Shown here in pieces: positions 15,471 through 27,524 of a stretch of DNA of 38,540 bases. This stretch comes from an uncultured Alphaproteobacteria bacterium. Lineage in GTDB: Bacteria > Pseudomonadota > Alphaproteobacteria > UBA2966 > CAIVPW01. How positions within the stretch are numbered: position 1 is the stretch's first letter; every line of letters starts with the position of its first letter. The notes under the pieces are model-generated. The model worked only from the letters and a program-made list of their open reading frames with translations. It made no database searches and was not told the DNA's origin. Location of the stretch: the NCBI GenBank assembly GCA_903907895.1, contig CAIVPW010000062.1:1-38540 (forward strand), written 5' to 3'. Both the position numbers and the translations under genes were made by a program.

Positions 15471-15497
15471 GCACCCAACCGCAAGCACGGTGGGTGC
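15471..15497 (+). promoter_or_regulatory. Hairpin over the btuB ribosome-binding region
   Basis: CACCCAACC (15472-15480) can pair with GGTGGGTG (15489-15496), with one bulged A, closed by an outer G-C pair. The right arm holds the only Shine-Dalgarno-like sequence (GGTGGG) and ends just before the ATG at 15503. It is a good candidate for the riboswitch expression platform that controls translation. Confidence 0.6.
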
Positions 15498-15502
15498 ACT
15501 CC

Positions 15503-17599
15503 ATGACTACGTATTCTGAAGGCGGTTGGCCGCGTCCGGCCAACGCCCATCTTACAACGCGCGTTTGCTTGTACTTGCTTGTGCCGGCGCTTGCGGGCGC
15601 GTTGCTTGCCAGCACGGCCCTTGCCCAGGGTGCCGAAGGACGCTCGCCGCTGGCGGTCACGGTGACGCGGCCCAATCTCGAGGAGGGCATCCCGGGCGTT
15701 GCGGCGACCGTGATCGATGCATCGAAGATCGCTACCACGCCGGCGCAGTCGGTACCGGCCCTGCTGGCACAGGAGCCCGGCGTCCAGTTCCGCGATCTGT
15801 TCGGCGGGCCTGGCGCGCGGACGTTCGTCGACATCCGCGGTTTCGGCGCCACGGCCGCAGAAAACACGCTGGTTCTGGTCAATGGCCGCCGCCTGAACGA
15901 CTTCGACAACGCCGGCGTCGAGTTCATCAACGTGCCGAAGGACTCCATTCGCCGCATCGAGGTGCTGCGCGGCAATTCGGCCGCGGTGTTGTATGGCGAT
16001 GGTGCCGTCGGTGGCGCCGTCAACATCATCGCGCGGCCGGCAGCGGGCAACAACGGGACCACGCTGCGTGGGGCTACGGGTTCGTTCTTGTTGAAGGAAG
16101 GTAGCGTCGCCACGTCGCGCTCGTCGCGCGACACGGCCATCTCTTTCGATGCCAACGCCATGTCCCAAAAGGGCTGGCGCGAGAACAACGAGCTCGAGCA
16201 GGCGGGCGCGGGTATCGAACTGCGCCGTTTCACCGACCGCGGCGAGTGGTACGGAACGTTTGCCACCGACACGCAGCATCTTGGGTTGCCCGGCGCACGC
16301 CGGTTCGACCTCTCCGGTGGCGAGAACATCGTCAATATCGCTCCTCGCGGCGCCACCACGCCCACGGACTTTGCCGACCAGCTGGGCAACCGCGCGGTCC
16401 TCGGCCTCTCGAAGCTGCTGCCGGGTGGCGGTGAGCTTGCCGTCGATGGGGGGCTGCGCGTGAAGCAGCAGGACTCGATCGTCATCAGCGCGTCCGGCCC
16501 GGCGTTCGACCAGGTCACCAACACACGCCTCGCGACTTATTCGTTCACACCGCGCGTGCGGTGGGAGCCGGAGGGCAGCGCGCTGCGCGGTATCACGGGC
16601 CTCGACTACTACTACTCCGACTACAACCAAGTCTCGCGACAGGGGACCGGCGAGGTGCCCGTGCATCGGTACGACCTGAAGCAGCACAGCCTGGGCGTCT
16701 ATGGCCAGGGCTCGATGCCGATTGCGCGCGCGACCGAGGGATCGGCGGGTCTGCGACTGCAATATGTTCGCTTCACCGGCGGTGACATCATCGACCCCGA
16801 CTACGTCACGTCGTTCGGCGGCGATCCGTTCGACGGCCATCGCGGTTCCCAGCGCATCAACCAAGCGCAGTGGGCAGGCCACCTGGGCCTGGAGCGCACG
16901 TTGAATCCGCAAACGAGCGTGTTCGGACGTCTGGGGCGTGCGTTCCGCATGCCGACGGTGGATGAGCGTGTTCTGTCGAGTGCCACCTACGACTCATTCG
17001 ACCTGAGCACGCAGGTTTCGTGGGACGCAGAGCTTGGGGCACGCCGGCGGATAGGAAACGCGACCGTGCGCGGCAGCGCGTTCGTGATGCAGCTCAAAAA
17101 CGAGATCGTTTTTAACTCGACGACGTTCCTGAACGAGAACATCGATCCGACCCAGCGCGCGGGCCTCGAAGCGGGGGCCGACATTCCGCTGGCCGACCGC
17201 TGGAACCTCGGCCTTGCCGCCACTTGGCTGCAGGCGAAATTCCGCCAAGGTCAATTCGCAGGCAAGGCCGTGCCGCTGGTTTCTCCGTGGACCGGGAGCG
17301 CCAATGTGCGCTGGGAATTCACGCGGGACTGGTTCTTCACCGGAACCATGACTGCCGTGGGCCCGCGGCGCATGGAGAACGACGAGGACAACGAAGGACC
17401 GAAAATCCCGGCCCACGCGCTGTTCGATGCCCGCCTTGCCACACAGCAGGGGGCGTGGACCTTCGCGGCCCAGGTCAACAACCTCCTCGATCGCGACTAC
17501 TTCACCTACGCGGTGCAGAGCACGTCGAATATGCAAATCTACAATGCCTATCCGTTGCCGGGCCGCAGCTGGCGGGTCGACGCGGGGGTGAAGTTCTAG
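15503..17599 (+). CDS. btuB: TonB-dependent receptor, probably vitamin B12 (BtuB-like)
   Basis: This 698-residue outer-membrane receptor has a signal peptide (hydrophobic core about residues 20-40, cleavage after ALAQ) and then a plug domain (about 60-180). The plug shows FVDIRGFGATAAENTLVLVNGRR, split here as FVDIRGFG and NTLVLVNGRR, plus IEVLRGNSAAVLYGDGA. A 22-strand-type barrel follows and ends with a terminal phenylalanine (VDAGVKF), as outer-membrane proteins do. Cobalamin transport is inferred from the riboswitch directly upstream rather than from the receptor sequence. The start ATG at 15503 follows the sequestering hairpin. The frame is open upstream through the riboswitch, but that part is not translated sensibly. 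Confidence 0.9.
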   Translation: MTTYSEGGWPRPANAHLTTRVCLYLLVPALAGALLASTALAQGAEGRSPLAVTVTRPNLEEGIPGVAATVIDASKIATTPAQSVPALLAQEPGVQFRDLFGGPGARTFVDIRGFGATAAENTLVLVNGRRLNDFDNAGVEFINVPKDSIRRIEVLRGNSAAVLYGDGAVGGAVNIIARPAAGNNGTTLRGATGSFLLKEGSVATSRSSRDTAISFDANAMSQKGWRENNELEQAGAGIELRRFTDRGEWYGTFATDTQHLGLPGARRFDLSGGENIVNIAPRGATTPTDFADQLGNRAVLGLSKLLPGGGELAVDGGLRVKQQDSIVISASGPAFDQVTNTRLATYSFTPRVRWEPEGSALRGITGLDYYYSDYNQVSRQGTGEVPVHRYDLKQHSLGVYGQGSMPIARATEGSAGLRLQYVRFTGGDIIDPDYVTSFGGDPFDGHRGSQRINQAQWAGHLGLERTLNPQTSVFGRLGRAFRMPTVDERVLSSATYDSFDLSTQVSWDAELGARRRIGNATVRGSAFVMQLKNEIVFNSTTFLNENIDPTQRAGLEAGADIPLADRWNLGLAATWLQAKFRQGQFAGKAVPLVSPWTGSANVRWEFTRDWFFTGTMTAVGPRRMENDEDNEGPKIPAHALFDARLATQQGAWTFAAQVNNLLDRDYFTYAVQSTSNMQIYNAYPLPGRSWRVDAGVKF

Positions 17600-17658
17600 G
17601 CGTCTTAACCAAAGCTCCGCAGTAGCGCGGGCGGCGGCGGGGCGGGTAAGCTTCCTAG

Positions 17659-18081
17659 GTGGAGTTCGACCCGTCCCGCCGCCGCTGCCTGCTGTTGCTC
17701 CTCGCGGCACCGTTTGTGCCGATGCGCGGTGCCGAGGCCGCCGCATATGCGCAGACCGGATACGCATCGTGGTATGGCCGCGCGCATCACGGCCAGCCGA
17801 CGGCAAGCGGAGAGCGCTTCGACATGAATGCGCTCACTGTTGCGCATCCCACCCTGCCCATGTCGTCGTACGTGCGGGTGACCAACCTCGAGAACGGGCG
17901 CAAGGCGATCCTGCGCGTGAACGACCGTGGGCCGTTTGCGCGCAACCGCATAGTCGACGTGACCCGGCGCGGGGCCGAGATGCTCGGGTTCGCCGCCAAG
18001 GGAACGGCCCGCGTTCGGGTCGAGGAGGTGCCGCCGCCCCAGGTGACGCCGCGGCCCACGCCGAAGCCCATCCCGGTCTAG
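17659..18081 (+). CDS. RlpA-like double-psi beta-barrel protein
   Basis: This 140-residue exported protein has a signal-like N-terminus with SRRRC and a leucine run. A compact RlpA domain follows: GYASWYGRAHHGQPTASGE, LTVAHPTLPMSSYVRVTNL, and RVNDRGPFARNRIVDVTRRGAEMLG read in three blocks. A proline-rich tail ends the protein. RlpA proteins act on peptidoglycan at division septa, and some are lytic transglycosylases. There is no SPOR domain. The start is taken as GTG at 17659, with weak support. It lies 59 bases after btuB, so readthrough from the riboswitch-controlled transcript is possible. Confidence 0.85.
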   Translation: MEFDPSRRRCLLLLLAAPFVPMRGAEAAAYAQTGYASWYGRAHHGQPTASGERFDMNALTVAHPTLPMSSYVRVTNLENGRKAILRVNDRGPFARNRIVDVTRRGAEMLGFAAKGTARVRVEEVPPPQVTPRPTPKPIPV

Positions 18082-18100
18082 TCAACGCGCCGCAGGGGCG

Positions 18101-18116
18101 CTTAATCCAGGTTAAG
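18101..18116. promoter_or_regulatory. CTTAA-N6-TTAAG inverted repeat upstream of a small membrane gene
   Basis: CTTAA and TTAAG form a perfect five-base inverted repeat around a 6-base centre. It lies about 65 bases before the ATG at 18182, where an operator would sit. The motif does not match the Fnr consensus (TTGAT-N4-ATCAA). Confidence 0.3.
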
Positions 18117-18181
18117 TCGTCTACGCCCGCCCCGGTTCATAGTGGCAATCATCTGATGTTGCCGCTGCAAGGAGAACCGAC

Positions 18182-18343
18182 ATGGCGCCGACCTTCTTCC
18201 AATGGGCCTACCTGGGTATGGCAATCACCGGCTGGGTGGCTTTCGCCGTGGTCGTGAACTGGGCGACGAACCGCACGGTTCCGAAGGCAGGCACCCAGGG
18301 TGTGATGGGCGCCCCCGTCGGAGCCCACGCCGCCCGGGCATAA
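18182..18343 (+). CDS. Small single-pass membrane protein
   Basis: This 53-codon gene has a strong ribosome-binding site (AAGGAGA, 6-7 bases before the ATG). It encodes one membrane segment (about residues 5-27, FFQWAYLGMAITGWVAFAVV) followed by a basic then neutral tail rich in Gly, Ala and Pro. A strong terminator follows within 22 bases. The size and shape recall small subunits of respiratory oxidases, but I recognise no family. It converges with an Fnr-type regulator, so an oxygen-related role is a weak inference from context. Confidence 0.7.
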   Translation: MAPTFFQWAYLGMAITGWVAFAVVVNWATNRTVPKAGTQGVMGAPVGAHAARA

Positions 18344-18364
18344 CTACTTACTGGGCCTTCCAAG

Positions 18365-18402
18365 ACTTGCGCCGCGATCCCCCGATCGCGGCGCAAGTGT
18401 TT
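18365..18402. terminator. Strong bidirectional terminator between the small membrane gene and fnr-like gene
   Basis: ACTTGCGCCGCGATC (18365-18379) pairs perfectly with GATCGCGGCGCAAGT (18384-18398) around CCCC, followed by GTTTT on the plus strand. The 15-base stem lies between two convergent genes and could serve both. Confidence 0.9.
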
Positions 18403-19104
18403 TCAGGCAACGAGTGCCTCTTGCGCGAGCCGCGCCGAGTCCAAAACCTCCAGCAAATGGCCGCTGGTCGAGACGATGCCGTCGTCGCGCAGCGCCTTCA
18501 ACGTACGGCTGACATGCACCGGGGTCAGGCCGAGCGCATCGCCGATGTGCTCCTGGGTCAGCGGCAGAGAAACGGGTTCAGCCATTCCGCTTTGCCGGGC
18601 ACGCTGCTGCAGGTCGTGCAGCAGGTGCGCAATACGCTCGCGGGCGTTGCGCCGGCCTAGGCTCGCCTGCTGCTGGAACGCGTGGGCTTGGGCGTGCCAA
18701 GCCGTGCAGGCGAACGACATCGCCAGCTCCGGCACTTCCCGCAAAAGACGCACGGTGCCTTCGCGGGGCAGAACGCAGACGGTGACGTCGGTCAGTGCCT
18801 CGGCCGAGTAGGCGAGCACGGCGCCGCTCTCGGGCTGGAATCCGAGGAATGCACCCGGCAGGACGAATTCATGGATCTGCCGCCCCCCATCGGGGAGCAG
18901 GCTGTACAGCATCACCCACCCCGACTTGACGGTGAAGAATGCGCCCCCGCGTTCGCCGGACCGCAGCAGGTGACCCCCGCGCGGCACGAGTTGGTCGTGC
19001 AGGCGCGTGGCCTCCACTTCGCGCAGCTGTGCGTCTGTAAGGGGGGCACAGATGGTCTGGTGCCGAACCAGGCATCCGACGCAGGAGTGAGGAGCGGGTT
19101 GCAT
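18403..19104 (-). CDS. Crp/Fnr family regulator, probably oxygen-sensing Fnr type
   Basis: This 233-residue regulator has a cyclic-nucleotide-like sensor domain (about residues 20-140) and a C-terminal helix-turn-helix (about 180-215, LTQEHIGDALGLTPVHVSRTL). Four cysteines fit an iron-sulfur cluster: C8, C11 and C19 near the N-terminus in CVGCLVRHQTIC, plus C110. The C8-C110 distance of 102 residues equals that between C20 and C122 in E. coli FNR. The CxxCx7C spacing with an RH pair resembles FnrL/FnrN of Alphaproteobacteria. The recognition helix is HVSRT, which is not the E-SR of FNR, so the operator may differ. It stands alone, between two hairpins. Confidence 0.85.
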   Translation of the reverse strand: MQPAPHSCVGCLVRHQTICAPLTDAQLREVEATRLHDQLVPRGGHLLRSGERGGAFFTVKSGWVMLYSLLPDGGRQIHEFVLPGAFLGFQPESGAVLAYSAEALTDVTVCVLPREGTVRLLREVPELAMSFACTAWHAQAHAFQQQASLGRRNARERIAHLLHDLQQRARQSGMAEPVSLPLTQEHIGDALGLTPVHVSRTLKALRDDGIVSTSGHLLEVLDSARLAQEALVA

Positions 19105-19113
19105 ACGTGGAAG

Positions 19114-19142
19114 ATCCGCCGGCCGTGGAACGACCGGCGGAT
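19114..19142 (-). terminator. Hairpin between gltD and the Fnr-type gene
   Basis: ATCCGCCGG (19114-19122) pairs perfectly with CCGGCGGAT (19134-19142) across an 11-base loop. It follows the gltD stop on the minus strand and likely ends the gltBD transcript. No T-run follows, and it sits within 10 bases of the next start codon, so it may also act on that leader. Confidence 0.6.
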
Positions 19143-19189
19143 TCTAGGAGGGTAGGGAGAGGCGGGGCATCCGTGCCTTTACGTACCGT

Positions 19190-20614
19190 TCAGCGTGGCA
19201 GGGTGCTGGAGCCCATCAGGAACTCGTCCACCGAGCGGGCGCACTGACGGCCCTCGCGGATCGCCCAGACCACCAGGGACTGGCCGCGGCGCATGTCGCC
19301 GGCGGCGAACACCTTGTCGACCGACGAGCGGTACCGGTTGGTGTCGGCCTCAACGTTGCCTCGCTTGTCTTTGGCGACGCCCAGGTCGTTCAGCAGACCC
19401 TCGTGCACGGGGCTGACGAACCCCATGGCGAGGAGAACGAGGTCGGCCTTGAGAGTGAATTCGCTGCCCGGGATCTTCTGCATCTTGGCGTCGAGTCGCA
19501 CCGCATGGAGCGTGGTGACCTTGCCGTCCTGGCCGGTGAACTTCTCGGTGGCGACGGAGAAGTCGCGCTCGGCGCCCTCTTCCTGCGAGGAGGACACGCG
19601 GAGCTTGAGCGGCCACTCGGGCCAAGTCATGGCCTTGTTTTCCTTGTTCGGCGGGCGCGGCATGATTTCGAGCTGCGTCACCGACAGAGCGCCTTGGCGG
19701 TAGGACGTGCCGATGCAGTCCGAGCCCGTGTCGCCGCCGCCGATGACGACGACGTGCTTGCCGCCTGCGAGGATCTCGCGATTGGTGCCAAGCGCCTCAC
19801 CGCCGACGCGGCGGTTCTGCTGGGGCAGGAATTCCATCGCCAGATGGATGCCGTCGAGCTCGCGGCCGGGCGCGCTCAAGTCGCGTGCCTGCTCGGCGCC
19901 GCCGGAGAGTACGACGGCATCGAACTCCTTCAGGAGCTGTGCGGCCGGAACGTCCTTGCCGACGTGTACGCCGGTGCGGAACGTGACGCCTTCGGCTTCC
20001 ATCTGCGCCACGCGGCGGTCGATGGAGAGTTTCTCCATCTTGAAGTCCGGGATGCCGTAGCGGAGCAAGCCGCCTGCCTTTTGGTTCTTCTCGAACAGCG
20101 TAACTGCGTGGCCGACGCGTGCCAGCTGCTGCGCGCAGGCGAGACCTGCGGGGCCTGATCCAATGACCGCGACATTCTTGCCGGTGCGCTTGCCCGGGAC
20201 CTGGGGTACGACCCAGCCCTCTTTCCAGCCGTGATCGATGATCGCGCATTCGATCGACTTGATGGCAACCGGGTTGTCGTCAATGTTCAGCGTGCATGCC
20301 GCCTCGCATGGCGCAGGGCAGATGCGGCCGGTGAACTCCGGGAAATTGTTGGTGGAGTGCAGGTTGTCCAGCGCCTCCCGCCAACGGCCGCGGTACACGA
20401 GGTCATTCCAGTCCGGAATGATGTTGTGGACCGGGCATCCCGTCGGGCCGTGGCAGAACGGGATGCCGCAATCCATGCAGCGCGCACCCTGCAGGGCGAG
20501 GTCCGCGTCGCTCGGCTGGTGAACGAACTCGTGGAAGTGCTTCACCCGTTCGGAGACGGGTTCGTAGTCTCGATCCCGGCGGGGGATTTCGAGGAAGCCG
20601 GTTACCTTGCCCAT
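19190..20614 (-). CDS. gltD: Glutamate synthase (NADPH) small subunit
   Basis: This 474-residue subunit passes electrons from NADPH through FAD and iron-sulfur clusters to GltB. The N-terminal cysteines are C46, C49, C54 and C60, with C99, C103 and C107 in CPAPCEAAC, binding two [4Fe-4S] clusters. The FAD-binding motif is [14 protein letters not shown] near 150, and an NADPH-binding GGGDTGSDC lies near 295. The C-terminal FAD contact [19 protein letters not shown] is intact. Length is normal. It starts 3 bases after the gltB stop, so the two subunits are made from one transcript. This enzyme is the main route for ammonium assimilation with glutamine synthetase. Confidence 0.96.
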   Translation of the reverse strand: MGKVTGFLEIPRRDRDYEPVSERVKHFHEFVHQPSDADLALQGARCMDCGIPFCHGPTGCPVHNIIPDWNDLVYRGRWREALDNLHSTNNFPEFTGRICPAPCEAACTLNIDDNPVAIKSIECAIIDHGWKEGWVVPQVPGKRTGKNVAVIGSGPAGLACAQQLARVGHAVTLFEKNQKAGGLLRYGIPDFKMEKLSIDRRVAQMEAEGVTFRTGVHVGKDVPAAQLLKEFDAVVLSGGAEQARDLSAPGRELDGIHLAMEFLPQQNRRVGGEALGTNREILAGGKHVVVIGGGDTGSDCIGTSYRQGALSVTQLEIMPRPPNKENKAMTWPEWPLKLRVSSSQEEGAERDFSVATEKFTGQDGKVTTLHAVRLDAKMQKIPGSEFTLKADLVLLAMGFVSPVHEGLLNDLGVAKDKRGNVEADTNRYRSSVDKVFAAGDMRRGQSLVVWAIREGRQCARSVDEFLMGSSTLPR

Positions 20615-20617
20615 GGA

Positions 20618-25246
<4,629 letters not shown>

Positions 25247-25554
25247 GTCTGTGTGCACTCGTACCTGTCCCTGCGGGCGCACTGCAACGCGCACAAACCC
25301 GCGCACAGAACGGCCCGCCCCCGCGGACTACGCGCCCTGCGCTACCTTGGTACTGCTTGGCCCTGGTTCGACCTTGGACGCGCTGTGGCAGTGCCAACCC
25401 GCTGCGTTCTAGGCCCCGATGGGATCCGGGCGTACCGGACCCGGAAATATGCTCCAAGTCGGGCAGGAATTCACGGTTTTCTGACGGGATGGCGCAGGCA
25501 CGCGTCCGCTGCGGCGCCGGGCCGCAGGCGGGAGCCGGGCAGGGCGGCGGCTGG
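25247..25554. other. 308-base intergenic region upstream of gltB
   Basis: I see no convincing gene here. It should hold the gltB promoter, but no clear -35/-10 pair stands out. A TGGCAC sequence on the minus strand resembles half of a sigma-54 site but its partner is missing. Confidence 0.5.
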
Positions 25555-25923
25555 CTACTCCGGGCGGTGGCAGACCGCTTCGATGTTGTGCCCGTCGGGG
25601 TCCAGTACGAAGGCGCCGTAGTAGGCGGGGTGATACTCGGGGCGCAGGCTTGGCTTGCCGTTATCCGTGCCGCCGGCCGCGATGGCCGCCTTATAGAAGG
25701 CGTCCACCTGCGCGCGGTTCTTTGCGGCGAAGGCAACGTGAATACGGGAGGGGGCAGGGCCGTAGGTGCCGATCCAGAATTCGGGCTGCTTGTCGGGCCC
25801 GAATGCGACGTGATCCTTGCCCTCCATCACAGGCTTGAGGCCGAGAGCACCGAGGGCAGCGGCGTAGAACGCCCTGCTCTTGGCAAAGTCGGAGACGTTG
25901 AAGCCAAGGTGATCGAAGGGCAT
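25555..25923 (-). CDS. VOC family protein (glyoxalase/dioxygenase superfamily)
   Basis: This 122-residue protein is a single vicinal-oxygen-chelate domain. The N-terminus reads FDHLGFNVSDFAKSRAFY with a likely metal-binding histidine. A mid-region RIHVAFAA carries the second histidine, and the C-terminal AFVLDPDGHNIEAVCH has the usual glutamate. The layout is common for glyoxalase-like proteins of unknown substrate. The start ATG at 25923 is preceded by a weak purine-rich site. It lies 19 bases after the pentapeptide-repeat gene on the same strand, so the two may be co-transcribed. The reaction cannot be inferred. Confidence 0.9.
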   Translation of the reverse strand: MPFDHLGFNVSDFAKSRAFYAAALGALGLKPVMEGKDHVAFGPDKQPEFWIGTYGPAPSRIHVAFAAKNRAQVDAFYKAAIAAGGTDNGKPSLRPEYHPAYYGAFVLDPDGHNIEAVCHRPE

Positions 25924-25942
25924 CGCGGGTCTTTCTTGTGGA

Positions 25943-27193
25943 CTAGTGGACGCGAGACGGGGCTGCGCTCGGCATGACCGTATCGGTAAGATTCGCCTCG
26001 GCCAGGTCGGCCTTGGTCAGAACCGCGCCGTCCAGGTTGGCGCGGGCGAGGTTGGCGCCGCGTAGGTTGGCTGCCTCGAGATTGGCGCCGCGCAGGTCGC
26101 AGTCGGCGAGGTCGGCACCCGAGAGATCGGCGCCCGCCAGCGCTGTCGGCCAGGAGCGAGCCGCCCCGTTTTCACTGCGCAGAGGCGCTTTGCTCAGCAG
26201 GGCACGCCGCAGCTTGGCATTCAGGAGCTGGGCATCCTTCATGTTCGAGCCGCGCAAGTCCGCATGGCTGAAATCCGCTTCAGTGAGATTCGCGCCGGAG
26301 AAGTCGGCGAACATGAGCATCGCGCGCACAAAGCTCGCACCGCGCAGGTCGGCGCCGGCGAAGTTGGCGACGTTGAGCACCATGCCGGCGAAATCCGCGT
26401 CCTGGAGCGGAACACCCGACAGTTCGGCGCGCTTCCCGCGCTTGCCTGCGCTCTCGACCCAGGTCAGGTGATCCTTCAGTACCGCCTGCACGTCGAGCGG
26501 GAAGGAGTCGAGACGCTTGGCGTGAACCGAGTCCCGGATATCGGCGCTGGAGAGGTCGACGTCCTTCAGAGTGGCGCCCTTGAAGTTCGAGCCCTGGAAT
26601 TTGGCGAACTTGACGTTGGCGTGAGACAGGTTGGCGCCCGCCAGATCTGCTTGCTGCATCTTGGCGCCCTCCAGGTTGGCGCCGCTCAAGTCGGCGCCAG
26701 ACAGGTTGGCGCGGACGACCTGGACCTTTTTCATTTCCGCGTTGCGCAGCGAGGCGTCCGCGAGACAGGTCTCCGTCATCATCGCGCCGTTCAGCTTCGA
26801 CTCGTCCATCTCCGCCTCGGATAAGTCGGCGAACGCGCGCTTGTCGCTCCCCGACAAAGTGCCTGGGCGCAGGTCGGCCTCGCTGAGGTTGGCGCCCTTC
26901 AGCTTTGCGCCGTGCAGTTGGGCGCCCCGCATGTCGGCACGGAAGAAGCTAGCGCCCTTGGCGTCGCAGTCGGACAAGTTGGCGCAAAAGAGGTCGGAAA
27001 AGCCTAGGTCCGCTTCGTGCAGAGTGGAGCGGCTGAGATTGATGCCGCTCAGGATGGCGCCGGACAGGTTGATACGTGGAAATCGAAGGCCGGAGAGGTT
27101 GATGAATCGCAACTCGGCGCGCTTGCCGCCTGGACGGCCCGCGACGTATCGCTGGTGCGCCAACACCGCATTGGCAAACTCTTGTGGCGTCAC
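25943..27193 (-). CDS. Pentapeptide-repeat protein with duplicated entry module
   Basis: This 416-residue protein consists mostly of A(D/N)LXX pentapeptides, which form a right-handed quadrilateral beta-helix. Repeats run from about residues 28-215 and resume at 265-410. A stretch of about 45 residues (about 220-265) interrupts them. Its end, ESAGKRGKRAELSGVPL, echoes the N-terminal AGRPGGKRAELRFINL, so the protein looks like two copies of a module with a helical lead-in followed by a helix. No other domain, signal or membrane segment is visible. Members of this group include DNA-gyrase-protecting proteins, but nothing here shows that role. The start ATG at 27193 is acceptable. Confidence 0.9.
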   Translation of the reverse strand: MTPQEFANAVLAHQRYVAGRPGGKRAELRFINLSGLRFPRINLSGAILSGINLSRSTLHEADLGFSDLFCANLSDCDAKGASFFRADMRGAQLHGAKLKGANLSEADLRPGTLSGSDKRAFADLSEAEMDESKLNGAMMTETCLADASLRNAEMKKVQVVRANLSGADLSGANLEGAKMQQADLAGANLSHANVKFAKFQGSNFKGATLKDVDLSSADIRDSVHAKRLDSFPLDVQAVLKDHLTWVESAGKRGKRAELSGVPLQDADFAGMVLNVANFAGADLRGASFVRAMLMFADFSGANLTEADFSHADLRGSNMKDAQLLNAKLRRALLSKAPLRSENGAARSWPTALAGADLSGADLADCDLRGANLEAANLRGANLARANLDGAVLTKADLAEANLTDTVMPSAAPSRVH

Positions 27194-27524
27194 CGCGAAT
27201 CTCCCGCCCGAGATCCGCTTGCACCGCCCCTATGCCGTACCTTCACCGCCACTCCTTCACGCAGCTGAGCCAACCTAGCGCCGCACGCGCGTGCAAGGGT
27301 GCTCTGTTTCGAATGGTCCGCCCCGCGCCGATGACCATGTGACATCGAAGCACCCATGCCCAAGGCCAAGCCATACGATGGAGTGCCGAAGTAGCGGAGG
27401 GACAGGACCTAGGCAACCCTTAATGACAACTCCACAGGCCCGGCGCGGGATGACGAGGCGTCGAACGAGCCGAAGGTTGGTGTGGCGCCATTCGTTGGCC
27501 AGACCGGGCTATAACTTCCGCGCC
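27194..27524. other. 331-base intergenic region between divergent genes
   Basis: It separates the pentapeptide-repeat gene from the transporter-like/SpeE-like gene. No gene is convincing; the frame of the downstream gene is open to 27291, but that part has no membrane or family features. A TATAAC at 27510-27515 near the ATG at 27525 could be a -10 element, without an obvious -35. Confidence 0.5.

Noticed and set aside
18101-18116. An Fnr box controlling the 53-codon gene
   Set aside because: The repeat is CTTAA-N6-TTAAG, not TTGAT-N4-ATCAA, so it is listed only as an unassigned inverted repeat.
25388-25400. A sigma-54 promoter upstream of gltB
   Set aside because: Only the TGGCAC half is present on the minus strand; the TTGC(A/T) partner at the right distance is missing.
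25943-27193. A DNA-level tandem repeat or CRISPR-like array
   Set aside because: The periodic sequence comes from the A(D/N)LXX protein repeat. There are no identical direct repeats with unique spacers.
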